Numbered from the stretch's first letter, positions 31,234 to 41,464 are shown. The stretch: 64,000 nucleotides of DNA from Micrasema longulum (GCA_022494885.1 JAGVSM010004279.1:1-64000); one strand, 5' to 3'. Notes: generated by a model not told the origin, from the letters alone. Numbers and translations: made by a program.

Positions 31234-31519
31234 ATACAGCCTGACCTTGAAAGGGCGGATCATCGGTAGCAGAGCGATGGGTGACCTCAATGCCTATCGA
31301 TTCAACTCCCGTGTATGTTCAGCGATATTCAGACGATATAATTTGGCTACACTTGGGACATTCAGCCTAAAATCAGATTTTCAATAAAAATTCTTAAAAA
31401 TCTGAATAACTTTTAAACGACTGAATATCGCCGAACATACATGGGGGTTAAATCGATAGGCATTAAGGTCTTCCATTGCTCTGCCACCGATGATCCGCCC
31501 TCCCAGTTATAGGCTGTAT
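31234..31519. mobile_element. Foldback element with about 100-bp imperfect inverted arms
   Basis: The left arm (TACAGCCTGACC..., GGGCGGATCATCGGTAGCAG, TGCCTATCGATTCAACTCCC, GTGTATGTTCAGCGATATTC) is mirrored by the right arm (GAATATCGCCGAACATACAT, TTAAATCGATAGGCATTAAG, CTGCCACCGATGATCCGCCC). The arms differ at about one base in eight; the loop is about 80 bases. An old element. Confidence 0.8.
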
Positions 31520-31776
31520 TAAACTCATCAAACTCCATGTCAGTACCATCGACACTTTTGTGTTTGGTGCATGTGTTGCTAGTTATCGACTTCACAAACA
31601 GAAAAACGTGTTCTTTGCTCGCCGAAATTTTACGGTATTTATTGTTATCTGTTGCTGTGATTATCAGGATCTTTCAGATGTAGTGTATTTTATGTTTTTA
31701 CATTATTCAGTATCTCTAAATAAGATTTAAAATGTTTTCAATAAATATGGAATATAATGTTTTGTATTATTTGCGT

Positions 31777-31811
31777 GGGGCGTTTATTATAACAAATATG
31801 ATAGACGCCCC
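31777..31811. repeat. 35-base hairpin
   Basis: GGGGCGTTTATTATAAC and its mirror ATATGATAGACGCCCC form a near-perfect stem ending in GC-rich GGGGCG/CGCCCC. Isolated in AT-rich DNA. Confidence 0.5.
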
Positions 31812-31855
31812 ATGTTGAGCTTAAAATAAATATTCATTTTACCAGTAAAAAAGCA

Positions 31856-32012
31856 CGTCATTATATACGGAAAGCTGGAGTGCCAAAACGAGGAACTTGA
31901 TCTGAGGAAGCTTTAACTAAAGCAGGGGAAAAAAATTGGAACAATGAAATGAAAGTGAATCAAGCAGCCAAAACTTACAGCATTTCATCAAGCCCGTTAA
32001 GAAGACGATTTG
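31856..32012 (+). pseudogene. Pogo/Tigger-like transposase N-terminal (psq-type helix-turn-helix) relic
   Basis: The frame reads RHYIRKAGVPKRGT, a stop where Trp is expected, SEEALTKAGEKNWNNEMKVN, QAAKTYSIS, then SPLRRRFG. The family pattern is Y-x-R-K...R-x-x-W-x-x-E-x-L..A...V..G..S...AAxxYxIPxxTLxRR. Only the DNA-binding start is left. Confidence 0.6.
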
Positions 32013-32188
32013 GGTTTTTTTTTTAAATCTGAGCAAACCACTATTATAGGTATTTGACAGTTAAAAGCGTTTAGTTGATAATACATTAAAAAAAATAAAA
32101 TAAGGATTTTCTGCTGATCAAAAAACCATTCGCAAACTAGCGTTTCAGTTCGCCGAAAAACTGAACATAAACTATTTTAAATCTATTT

Positions 32189-32425
32189 CAACAGAGGGAA
32201 AACATTTTTGAGAAGGGAATATGGAAGTCTAGGCATTTACAGGGCTTATGACCTGTCATTGGCTGGTTTTAGTGGCCACTTTACACACTGTGTAACATTC
32301 ACCATTCTACCCATGTTTCAATATCCACATTTCCTCAACTCTTCTATCTGTTGACTTTTGTGAAGTAAAAGAGCTGAAACCTTTATCACGTGGGTGAGAT
32401 TCATCCGGCTGAACCAAATCACCTA
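32189..32425 (+). repeat. Dispersed repeat family B
   Basis: CAACAGAGGGAAAACATTTT, GAAGTCTAGGCATTTACAGG, GCTTATGACCTGTCATTGGC, TTTACACACTGTGTAACATT, CTTCTATCTGTTGACTTTTG, GAAGTAAAAGAGCTGAAACC and GGTGAGATTCATCCGGCTGA occur in order. Very close to the 21965 copy. Confidence 0.8.
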
Positions 32426-32679
32426 CTAGGCAACGCCTGAAAACAATTTTCCAATTTTTATACTTCTTCTTTTACCAGGAAGTAATTTAACAATGTTTGA
32501 GTTTGGATAAACTATTTTCTTTTCAAAGAATTAAGTGCTAATTTATGAAAATTCCTAAAAATATTGATAAATCAATACAATAAATAAACCTAGCATGCTC
32601 GCCATTTTTATTTGTCATCAAACAGCATTTTTATTATTGATTGATTTGGTGTTTATTTTGTAGAACTCCATATTTAAAC

Positions 32680-33442
32680 TTATAATTAGAAATCAAACAC
32701 TGATTTGAGTCTACTGAACACTTTATTTTATTTTTACAAATATAAACATATAAAAATAAAAACTTTTTCGAAAGTACAATTAGGGCATTTTCAAACGAAT
32801 GTGAAGATTATTTGGATTGAATGTCCCTATATAGTTATATAATTCAAGGTACTTAAGTAGAAAATAAAAATAATCTTATGATGTACATTAATCATAATTG
32901 AGGGAAAAACCGATGGTTAAGGGTGAGGCTAAGTGTTTAATAGGTAATGGGGAATTTAGGTATTTGTATTTGAATTTCGGGGAAAATATAACAAAGTAAA
33001 CATTTATTGACATACAAGTAATTGTGAGATAATTAATGAAGCCTTATAGTTTTGTAAATTTAGATAATTGTTGTCGAAAAAATATCAATAGTATTATAAT
33101 AGGTTGCTGTTCATTTAAATTTTAAAACATGATTGAAATATTATGAGGAAATTTATATAAACATAAATGTATTATTATACAATATTTCTATTTTTAAGAA
33201 TTTCTTATCAAATATATCAATGTGATTGTAACATGATTCATCTATTTATTACGCGTCATATAAGCGTATACAAAAAGGAACAAAGTGAAGAATAACAGTC
33301 TATTTAAATATGTTTAATAGTGAAAATGCCCTAATAAGGCGAAACAATTGTCACGAAGTTTTTATTTTTATATGTTTATATTTGTAAAAATAAAATAAAG
33401 TGTTCAGTAGACTCAAATCAGTGTTTGATTTCTAATTATAAG
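32680..33442. mobile_element. Foldback/MITE-like element H5 with 85-bp identical inverted ends
   Basis: CTTATAATTAGAAATCAAAC at the left is repeated inverted at the right, and by eye the first about 85 bases (to TATAAAAATAAAAAC) are identical. Inside the ends the similarity falls away. The 590-bp middle is AT-rich without a frame. Identical ends suggest a young insertion or gene conversion between arms. Confidence 0.85.
33321..33352 (+). ncRNA. Hammerhead-like core at inner edge of H5 right arm
   Basis: TGAAAA is followed by T, GCC, loop CTAATAA, GGC, GAAAC and AATTGTC. It has a short 3-bp stem II, an intact GAAAC and a GTC triplet. The CTGANGA part is reduced to GTGAAAA. The left arm (about 32768-32800, minus strand) has a more damaged version. 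Confidence 0.3.
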
Positions 33443-33765
33443 CATTTTTATTTTTCAATCTTTAAACATAAAACATAATACAGTTTAAAGGTTTGAAGCA
33501 GTTAGGTACATAGTATTAAAGAACAATATAAACATTTAATTATTATTTTCTATTTGATATGGAACATACACAAGTACATTGATTTTTTAAATTAAAAGAT
33601 GTACAGATTTAATAGATAAAAAATAAAAAACTGCAAAAATTGGTTGAAAAATGTTTACTCGGCACGGAAATATTATTTATAATTTGAAAAACCTTTTTAG
33701 AAAATACATTATTTGAATTGTAGTTTGTAAATGTTTTGTTTTACACATTTTGACGGCATTTTCAT

Positions 33766-33957
33766 TTGTTCTGTTGTCTGGTTGAAATGAGTTTTATGCC
33801 GAGCGGACCGCGCCGTATGGCATCGTTGCACCTGCGGCCCAATCCATTATTACTCAAGTTGTGCTTGAATAAAGTGTTTCCTACCATGGATAAAATAAGG
33901 TATAATTACGGATCGAAAGGTGATTCTAAACGAAAATATGAAACTAATTATCCATAG
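33766..33957 (+). CDS. 63-codon open frame in a GC-richer patch, unidentified
   Basis: The frame contains FMPSGPRRMASLHLRPNPLL and LKLCLNKVFPTMDKIR, after which a GT (AAGGTATAAT) could be a splice donor. Protein-like composition between two mobile elements. No domain and no partner exon is recognised. Confidence 0.2.
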   Translation: MFCCLVEMSFMPSGPRRMASLHLRPNPLLLKLCLNKVFPTMDKIRYNYGSKGDSKRKYETNYP

Positions 33958-34189
33958 ATGGCGCTTTTGTCATTGTTTATTGAAAAATGCAATTTTTACG
34001 CTTATTTTCAATGAAAATTTTACAAAACTTGGTTTGCGGAAACTTTACACTATATTTATTGTACCAAATATCAAAACAATATAATTTTGGTCCTATTCAC
34101 AAAATGGTGTACAAAACAAAAAACTTATCTCATTAAACGTAAAAATGGCATTTTTCAATAAAAAAATACAAAAGCGCCATCTATGAATA
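33949..34189. mobile_element. MITE with terminal inverted repeats
   Basis: The left end ATCCATAGATGGCGCTTTTG and the right end CAAAAGCGCCATCTATGAAT are inverted. The pairing extends inward through TTATTGAAAAATGCAATTTT / AAAATGGCATTTTTCAATAA. About 240 bp, no frame. Confidence 0.8.
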
Positions 34190-34295
34190 TTTATATATTT
34201 GTTTTAATTTTTTAAAAAAGAGAAATACTAGAGTTTATATTATTTACCAAAATAAATAAAAAATTCAGACCATTTCCAAAAAGTCGTTAATAATT

Positions 34296-34402
34296 TGTGC
34301 TGGAAAAATGGAAATCGAGTTGTGGTAGAGTGGGATTTGAACCTGGGACCTTTGGTCTGTGAGTCCACAATACTACCACGAGACCACAACCCGGTTTATA
34401 TT
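34296..34402 (-). mobile_element. SINE-2 head fragment
   Basis: The minus strand reads CGGGTTGTGGTCTCGTGGTA, then GTGGACTCACAGACCAAAGG and GGTTCAAATCCCACTC, an improved B box relative to 13083. The body is missing. Confidence 0.7.
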
Positions 34403-34479
34403 TTTATTATTAGTTTCGTATTTTCGCTTAAAATCACCTTAATGTAACAAGAATTTTTCGAGTATCGAGATCGAGATCC

Positions 34480-34895
34480 AAATTTTTAGATATAAGAACT
34501 GGATTCAATCTGCTAGGGAGCTGCATATATTATTAACTAATTCAATCAGATGAATCTTACCTATATTAATAAAGGTTTCAGCTCTTTTACTTCACAAACA
34601 TCAACAGATGGAAGAATTGAAGTAATACAAATGTTCAAATGGATAACCCAAGTGAAGTCACATTTTTTTTATTATGAGCCTTAAAATAGAGGCTTAGCGG
34701 GTTATTCCTTAAAAATGGTTTATTATGTGAAAAAAAATGAATCAATAAATACTGTTTAAAAAAATACAGGCAGAATGTTACATAGTGTGTAAAGTGGCCA
34801 CTTAAACCAGCCAATAGTAGGTCAAAAGCCATGTAGATACTTTGACTTCTATATTCCATTCTCTAAAATGTTCTCCATCTCTGTTGTAACATGTT
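34480..34895 (-). repeat. Dispersed repeat family B, reverse, with SINE-3 tail inserted
   Basis: Reverse blocks are AACTGGATTCAATCTGCTAG, AATAAAGGTTTCAGCTCTTT, CATCAACAGATGGAAGAATT, GTGTGTAAAGTGGCCACTTA, and CTCTGTTGTAACATGTTA at the end. At 34664-34716 TAAAATAGAGGCTTAGCGGG, then TTATTCCTTAAAAA interrupts it and matches the SINE-3 tail at 36786-36830. Confidence 0.75.
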
Positions 34896-34896
34896 A

Positions 34897-35756
34897 GGTC
34901 AGGACTATAATAACATAATTAATTATAGAACGAATTTAGTTAAAAACTCTATATTATGAAAAATGCCAAACATAATAAGTACATAATCTATTAAGAGTCA
35001 CTGTTCAGAAATAGTCTTAAGTTTGTTGAACTCGATATACATTTTTTAATAATATGCATTAAAAAAACCTTTACGTTAAGATATTGATAATCCTTAAATT
35101 TTAAATCCCAACAAAACAAATTTGTTGTTTCAATAAACGTAGAAAAATATTAAAAAAATAATACATTTTCATATCCAAAACATATTTTTTAGAAAAATCT
35201 ACCCTACAAACGTACCTAATGCATAAATAAATACGTAATATTCAAGGAGCTGGGGTATTTACTAAAATGAGGATTGTTATATTGTAACTACAAATTAGAC
35301 CCAACGTTAATAATATTTGTGGTATCAGGACAAGGGGAAGTAATTTGGTAGGTTGCCAGTTACGGTGGAAGCCCCAGTGAAGCTTTGCAAGCCCAAAATA
35401 CATTAATCAATGTCGTGTAAGCAACAATTTTTGCCTTTGTCAATAAGAAAGTAAAAAAGAACTAATCGATTTTGCCATTATTACATGTAGGGAAAGGGCG
35501 TAGACGCATGTTGAGAACAAATTGAAATCGATTGTAATTTAGGACATTCAACAAACGACTGACTGAAAAACAAGATAATGTTTTAAAATATGACCGAAAG
35601 AGGTGTATTGATATTTGAGTTAAATATTTATTTAACACCGTTTATAAAATTACCAGATTAAAGAAACAAGGACAAACTAGCAGGCCAGTAAAAACTACAA
35701 ATCTTACAGTGACTTACCTGACTGAAAAACTATATGGAAGACAAATAAAAAAATTA
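34897..35756. other. No recognised gene
   Basis: Mostly AT-rich. 35320-35740 has scattered GC-richer pieces that may be old transposon sequence. Confidence 0.3.
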
Positions 35757-36475
35757 TGACCATAACACTGAGACAAATTAAATGCATACGCAAAAATTTG
35801 CCGGTTGATGCCGCCCGTCAATTAATAAATGCGTTTGTAGTGTCTAGAGTCGATTATTGTAATGGTACCTATGCAGGTCTACCAATGAACAAAATGACTA
35901 GCCTACAATCTGTATTGAATCCCGCAGCGAGACTTATTTTCGGAATCTCTAAGTTCAGTCATATCTCTCCACTACTTCGGGAACTACACTGGCTACGTTT
36001 TCCACAGAGGGTCGAATACAAACTCTGTTGGCTTATGTATAAGTCACTGCACAGCTCTGCTCCGGAATATCTTAGGGAACTATGCATTCCAGATGAAATA
36101 GCTGACAGGCGTCTCACGCTTAGATTAGCTACGTCTACGGCGAGAGGAAAAGTTATTATACCTCTACGCAAACAGCGCACTAAATTTGGTGAACGCGCAT
36201 TTGCGGTCGCAGGCCCTATGGCATGGAATGCTCTCCCAGCAGAGGTGCGAGGTTGTGAAAGTGAAGTGATGTTTCGGAAAAAAACTTAAAACCCACTTGT
36301 TCTCTAAATCATTTGAATAAATCCGTAGCGTGTGACAAAAAAAATTGTTTTAATTAAATTACAAGTTTAAAAGCTTCAATTAAATTTATTTAACAATAGA
36401 ATCACTATGTAAAGCGCCCTTGAGGTATTATATTACAAAAATGGCGCTATATAAGTTATCTATAATAATAATAAC
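35757..36475 (+). mobile_element. 5'-truncated CR1-type LINE (C-terminus of ORF2 plus 3' UTR)
   Basis: The frame LRQIKCIRKNLPVDAARQLI, AFVVSRVDYCNGTYAGLPMN, LRELHWLRFPQRVEYKLCWL, YKSLHSSAPEYLRELC, then AVAGPMAWNALPAEVRGCES is open to near the end; the last codons are shifted (RKKT, then stop). The same region is present in the longer copy at 43930-45900 (-), and the 3' UTRs match (TCACTATGTAAAGCGCCCTT, AAAATGGCGCTATATAAGTT, AATAATAATAA). Truncation just before LRQIKCIRKN is typical of incomplete reverse transcription. Confidence 0.9.
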
Positions 36476-36527
36476 CCAACCGACACGACAAACAAACGAG
36501 ACTTGAATATGAATTGCCGTTATTTTT

Positions 36528-36920
36528 TTAAATAAAAAAGTGCAAATTTGCGTTCTTATGATTAACCCAGATTTTTTTTTAATTTGTGGGCCATTTTCGA
36601 GGAGTTGTAAATTACTCATCATTAGAACATGGGAATGGCGCGTGGCGCGTGGCGCGTGCCGCGAGTTCGATTCCCGGCAGTTGCAAGAAAAAAATCCAAG
36701 AAATATTTTTTTTCTCAATTGGTCTGTGTGTTGTGGTGTATTTTCCATTATCTCCTTCCATATCCCTTCTATCCCACCTGCTGGCAAGCCTCAAAATAGA
36801 GGCTTAGCGGGTTATTCCTTAAAAAAAAATATAAAAAAATTGTTAGGGTGGGGTTAGAATCTTGGCCCTCTGATACACGAGTTCGCCATATTAGCCACGG
36901 GACCACAACCCAATAAGTGA
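36528..36920 (-). mobile_element. SINE-2 split by SINE-3
   Basis: The left part to 36636 is the SINE-2 body (TTGCGTTCTTATGATTAACC, GGGCCATTTTCGAGGAG, TCATTAGAACATGGGAAT). The right part from about 36842 is the tRNA-like head in reverse (GATACACGAGTTCGCCATAT, TAGCCACGGGACCACAACCC). Between lies SINE-3. Confidence 0.75.
36637..36841 (+). mobile_element. SINE-3 (third tRNA-derived SINE family) inserted in SINE-2
   Basis: It opens with GGCGCGT three times in tandem, then CCGCGAGTTCGATTCCCGGC (a strong B box), a T/C-rich middle (CTCCTTCCATATCCC), a small hairpin GCCTCAAAATAGAGGC, AGCGGGTTATTCC and an A-rich tail. A tail-only copy is at 34664. Confidence 0.7.
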
Positions 36921-37169
36921 ATAAAAAAAAGTACTTAGTCCGAACCTAAAGGTACAAAAGACAGAAATACTTTAATATTTGGTTGCTCCGATCAGTAGTT
37001 ATACTGAAGCGAGATTTTTTTAAACTACATCAAAAAAAGGTAAATATGAAAAAAATTTATTTTAAAGTCCTTCTCAATACGATCTTTTATTTGCACACAT
37101 GGCACTAATATACTTTTATCTATTGCAGCATGCTTCAGCTTGATGATTTATTTTTTGAAAGCCTCTTTG

Positions 37170-37745
37170 TTATTTATTTATTATATATACGGCCTAAGCC
37201 AATTACAACAGTCACATGAAGAAACATAAATGCAAGAAACTGAACAAAAATAACATAAAACTATTTGGCAAAGACAAACAAGGGCAAAACAATAATTGTA
37301 TACAATATATTCAAAAAAACAAAAGACCTAAAACTTTGAGCTAAACCATGCCAATCCAACTTCATCCCACACTGTTTAGTCGCGAAGAGATCTACGAAAA
37401 GCCGGAAGATCTATCCCAAAAAATTCCAAGTCATGTGATGAATTGACTAATCTACACATTCTGACATTGGGGCATAAAAACCAAAGTTGCTCTTAGAAGA
37501 TTTTATAAATAGCAGATTTTGACTTTTGTTGACACGGTTGGGAAACATGAAAAGAAATTGCAACAGAGATGGGACATCACTTAAAGCATTAAGTATTTTG
37601 AAAATGCATATAAGGTCCATCTCAGTTCTACGTATAAGAAGACAGATTAAGAGATTGCTCTATTTCAAAATAGGAATAAAAACCCCTTTGTAATCCGAGC
37701 AACCATGCCATATTTCTTAGAAAACGGTGTTGGACAGACTCGATA
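37170..37745 (-). pseudogene. LINE ORF2 C-terminal region and 3' UTR
   Basis: The minus strand reads, across frames, VQHRFLRNMAWLLGLQRG, LNLSSYT, VSQPCQQKSKSAIYKIF, LWFLCPNVRMCRLVNSS and FFGIDLPAFRRSLRD, then a 3' UTR ending in the reverse of TTATTTATTTATTATATATA CGGCC. QxRFLRxxA and the FxxDLPxFRR end are LINE hallmarks. Several stops and frameshifts. Confidence 0.7.
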
Positions 37746-38569
37746 TGGTCAATATGAGTTCTGTCAATATATAACTTATCTCTCAACTTAACTCGGAAGC
37801 GTATGAAAAATTTAATAGTGAAATTTGCCCAAAAGAGAAGAATATTAACATTAAGGCCTCAGGTGGCAAATCAGAAACGGTGTAGTATAATTGTTTGAAA
37901 TAATTTTTCAAAATAATATTACATGCCGAAATTTTTGGACTTCGAACCTAAGATCAACAGCCTGGTAGTCAGACGCGCTTATCAGTACGTTACGGGGCGA
38001 ACCTTTTATAATATAATATTTCGTCTACTTTCCTTAATAGTCTGTTATATCTAATCGTTCACGATATTTTCTTTTGCATTTGTTTTATGAAATGGACTCC
38101 ATAAACAGTTTTATAATCGTTTTTTTTTGTGACGTCTGAATACTTTTCAGGAATGCTTTGATTTCAGGCAATGCGCTGGCGCTGTGCACTGAAGCGTGTC
38201 AGCTGATAGAAAAGTTTTAAATTGTTAAACATGGTTTCTATTAAGCGAACTCTAACGATCATACTTACTTTTGATTCATCGTGAAACGATTGGAGTTGTA
38301 AACATTAGTTTAGCGCAATGCAAATAAGCAAAAAAAAAAGCGCCTGAATTCAGGTTCAAGTATTATTTGAGAGGGTAAGAAAATTTTTGATGGATCGAAT
38401 CATTTAGATATTAAGACTTGTAAAAACCTTGAATTAAATCCAAGGTAATTTCCCTGCAAATATTTAACACATTTTGATACTAAATGAATTTAATTTTAAT
38501 TTAATTTAATTTTATTTCATTGGAAAGTAAACAGACATTTATAATAAAATAAATAAAATAACGTTGTTT
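37746..38569. other. No recognised feature
   Basis: AT-rich, no frame of interest, no family match noted. Confidence 0.3.
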
Positions 38570-38790
38570 TTAACCACTAATTTTTATTTTTCACCGACCG
38601 GTTTCAAAGCAAACAAGCTTCTTTGTCAAGGTTTACGTAAATAATGAATTGATTCCATTTTATTTTATTTCTATCATGTTCACGAAATACTACACGTGGA
38701 CCCAATAAATCAAGTGGTTTTTTCTTACATGGGTGGTAATTTGATATCATTATTTTCAAAGTAAGCCAGGAGAGGACTAAAATAAATATT
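38570..38790. repeat. Foldback-type repeat H6 with hammerhead-like motif
   Basis: ACGTTGTTTTTAACCACTAA, then CACCGACCGGTTTCAAAGC is the same start as at 55280 and 57150. After the motif come CACGAAATACTACACGTGG and CAATAAATCAAGTGG, shared in inverse order with 2966-3010. No second inverted end is recognised. Confidence 0.5.
38592..38634 (-). ncRNA. Hammerhead-like core in H6, partly decayed
   Basis: The minus strand reads CCTTGACAA, A, GAAGC, TTGTTT, GCTTT, GAAAC, CGGTCGG. GAAGC and GCTTT can pair with one mismatch-free run AAGC/GCTT. CTGANGA is altered to TTGACAA. GAAAC and CCGGTCG are intact. Confidence 0.35.
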
Positions 38791-39185
38791 GTTTATTTGA
38801 TTATTTATTATTGTTTTCTTATTATGAATCGCTTTTTATAAATACATATCATAAAGTCCAATTAGAGGCTTCCACATAATATTGTTATTGTAAATGTTGT
38901 CACATAAAAATTATACATATCATAAAATAACTAATCATACAAAACTTATAATATCACTAGAAATGTAAATGTAATACATATTATTCAAAATATATCTACT
39001 TTTGAATATTGATCACAGAGTTGCAAATTACGATATATAATACAACTATAGTTGACCATACAGTGTACATTTATAATGTGCCTACATACAGAACTGCACA
39101 TAACCTGCATAATATAGAAAGCCTGCAAAATTTAATTGTTAGTTTTTTTTATAATGGTTTGCTTTTAAGGCCATATTGGAGAAAA

Positions 39186-39452
39186 GTCCGTCTCGTAGGG
39201 TAGTGGTTGACGTATTTGTCTAGCATGCTTAAGGTCCGAGGTTCTATTCCTAATAAATAGTAAAAATGTTTATTGATAAGGTGGTTTTGCACTGCAATAT
39301 TTTCGCTATTCCTGAATTGGCACCTGATGTGTAAGACTGACCATCTTACCTTCCTGTAACACATGATCGAGATACACTGCATGTACTTTTTCCAATGCAG
39401 TACCTTATGCACCACTAGGTGCGGATTAGTATTTGATGATGATGATAATAGT
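39186..39452 (+). mobile_element. SINE-1 copy, full length
   Basis: GTCTCGTAGGGTAGTGGTTG, B box GGTTCTATTCC, TGGCACCTGATGTGTAAGAC, CATCTTACCTTCCTGTAAC, GATACACTGCATGTACTTTT, CCTTATGCACCACTAGGTGC and GATGATGATGAT occur in order. The head is diverged but the 3' half is excellent. Confidence 0.85.
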
Positions 39453-39489
39453 AACAAAAGATACTTTTCTTTGCTGCCCGTGTTCAAAT

Positions 39490-39965
39490 CACGTAGCGTT
39501 CACAGAAAAACGAAAATTACTATGTACAAAACAATTATACACACTGTGTTGTATGGGTATGAGGCGTTATCACTGACAGTGAAGGTGGCTGAGATGCTAG
39601 ACAACTTTAAAAGAAAAGTACTGCAAATCAGTAAGGGAAGATAATCAAAGGCGCATTAGATACAACGTCGATGAAATGTACAACATATACCAGACCCCAA
39701 GCATCTCGACGCATATGAAGTTGCTTAGATTAAGATGGGCCAGACAACGCGAATGCCCGATTCAAGCGCTCCTAAAAGACTAATGAGCTGACACCGAGGT
39801 GAAAGGAGATTAGTGGGAAGACTGAGATGGCACGAAGAAGTGAGAAAGGATGCAGTGCAGCTTCTCCAGGTGGCGAATTGGAAGATGGCGGCTAAGGATG
39901 GACAGAGTTAGAGGCAAAAGTTGCAGGGGGCCGAAATTCGATATGGTCTGTGGCGCAAGTAGGTA
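39490..39965 (+). pseudogene. RTE-like LINE reverse transcriptase C-terminal fragment
   Basis: Frames read SVHRKTKITMYKTIIHTVLY, GYEALSLTVKVAEMLDNFKR, KVLQISKG, then (shifted) RRIRYNVDEMYNIYQT, MKLLRLRWARQREC, RLVGRLRWHEEVRKDAVQLL and QVANWKMAAKDGQS. This is the YGxExWxLT...RKVLRxI...RLRWxGHVxRM...GRPxxRWxDxVxxDxxxL...NWxxxAxDRxxW series of RTE elements. At least two frameshifts. Confidence 0.85.
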
Positions 39966-40325
39966 CCTATATTATTTAATTTTTTGGAATGAACTAAATA
40001 ATTTTTCTTTGTTCCCGTATAACTAAAATATTCATTCAATAAATCTAGCTGATTGAGTATCTTCCTGAAACATCTATGCTTTCGATAAAGTTCATGTCAA
40101 AGTTTATTCAGTTGTAAATAATCTGGTTCGAAGGAAGTTTTAAACATGTATCCATATTTTACCTTGTCCCCTGTTTTCAACACGTTAGCCTCCCTTTTAC
40201 ATAGTAACTGAAAACATTTTTCCAATTTATTTAATGTGTATAAGTACTCATAAAATAATTTTGGTATTTTTCAAATTTACAGATTATTGATAAATAGAGT
40301 TTACCATTTGATTGCTGAACATAAA
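39966..40325. other. No recognised feature
   Basis: AT-rich spacer between two LINE relics. Confidence 0.3.
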
Positions 40326-40790
40326 TTTAGTAGAGTTATTAACCTTTTCTTTTTGAATTATTCTTTCCATTTAAACTATTGCTCTACTGTCGTGTTTCTT
40401 GGAAGCGATGCAGAATCGAAAAAAAAAAGTTTCACAGAACAGGGCAATGAGAGTAGTATTAAGGTGTGGTCCATATACAAGGATTCAATTTATGTTATAG
40501 AAGTTAAGTATCCTGGATATTAAAAAGGGGATTTTTTTCAATAATCTGAATTTTATTTAAATGTTGAAAAACAGACTGCTTCTTCGGTACATGATGAAAA
40601 GTATATAATACAACAAAGATTTTCACTGTTATGAAACGAGTAAAGGAGGTGGTTTGTGGCTTCCTAAGGTGAGACTGATTAGAACTCTAAACAACCAAGT
40701 TGCCAGAAAGTCTCAGGGAAGCTGGAAGCATCTACACTTTTCGAGCGAATGCTATTTGCATATTATTGATAGAGATAATTAATAGGTCCA
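40326..40790 (+). pseudogene. LINE reverse transcriptase C-terminal fragment (Jockey/CR1-group)
   Basis: The open part YSFHLNYCSTVVFLGSDAES is followed by a frame change and QNRAMRVVLRCGPYTRIQFM, LSILDIKKGIFFNNLNFI, GGGLWLPKVRLIRTLNN and QVARKSQGSWKHLHFSS. HFNYCSTVLF and QNRAMRxIL are standard landmarks. Stops show it is dead. Confidence 0.7.
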
Positions 40791-41384
40791 TTATGTTGTT
40801 TTTTAGATATATTTAACGTGGGTGAATTTAGTTTATTTATTAATAATATATTATTGCTATACTAGTAAGCAAATTGAGGTTAATAAGTAAATACATCTAA
40901 ACAAATAAAAACGAATAAAAAAAAATAGTATGTAATATATTGCTTGAAAACGATGAAGTATTTTTCTTGTTTATTTTTTAAAAACTGTTTTGATTTTTAA
41001 AAAAGTTCTACAAATTCGTACCGTTAAGGAATCACAATACAACACATTTTAATTTTTCTTAAATGAAAAACCCGCATTGTAATAGAACCACTAAAATATT
41101 TGACAAAAAGGTGACCTGCTATCATAATCATACTATTGAGGTTTGTTAAGAAGTAGTTATTTTATAAAACCAAATGGGTGACAGCTCTATGCAAAACTGA
41201 TCCTCGGGAACCATTTTTTGGAACTTATTACTTTAAAATAGCCGAAACTATTAAAAAATGTCCACATATGTACCTACAGTAATTAGTTAAATCAAATAAT
41301 GCACTTTCATATAAGAGTTATATGAGTTATTTTACATCTGGATAAATTTGTACGATCAGAGAGCAAATGGTTTAACCGGCCAAT
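40791..41384. other. AT-rich, no recognised feature
   Basis: Long A and T runs. Nothing supportable. Confidence 0.3.
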
Positions 41385-41462
41385 GAGTGGTCATAAACCT
41401 TGATAATGTCCAGACTTCCATATTTCCTTCTTTTAAACGTTCTCCATCTCAGTTGTGATTTG
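41385..41462 (-). repeat. Dispersed repeat family B, end fragment
   Basis: GCCAATGAGTGGTCATAAAC, GTCCAGACTTCCATATTTCC and CGTTCTCCATCTCAGTTGTG are the reverse of the family start. Confidence 0.6.
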
Positions 41463-41464
41463 TC

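Noticed and set aside
36540..36857. 105-, 73-, 60- and 119-codon frames on both strands
   Set aside because: They lie across nested SINE-2/SINE-3 and are chance frames in GC-richer SINE sequence.
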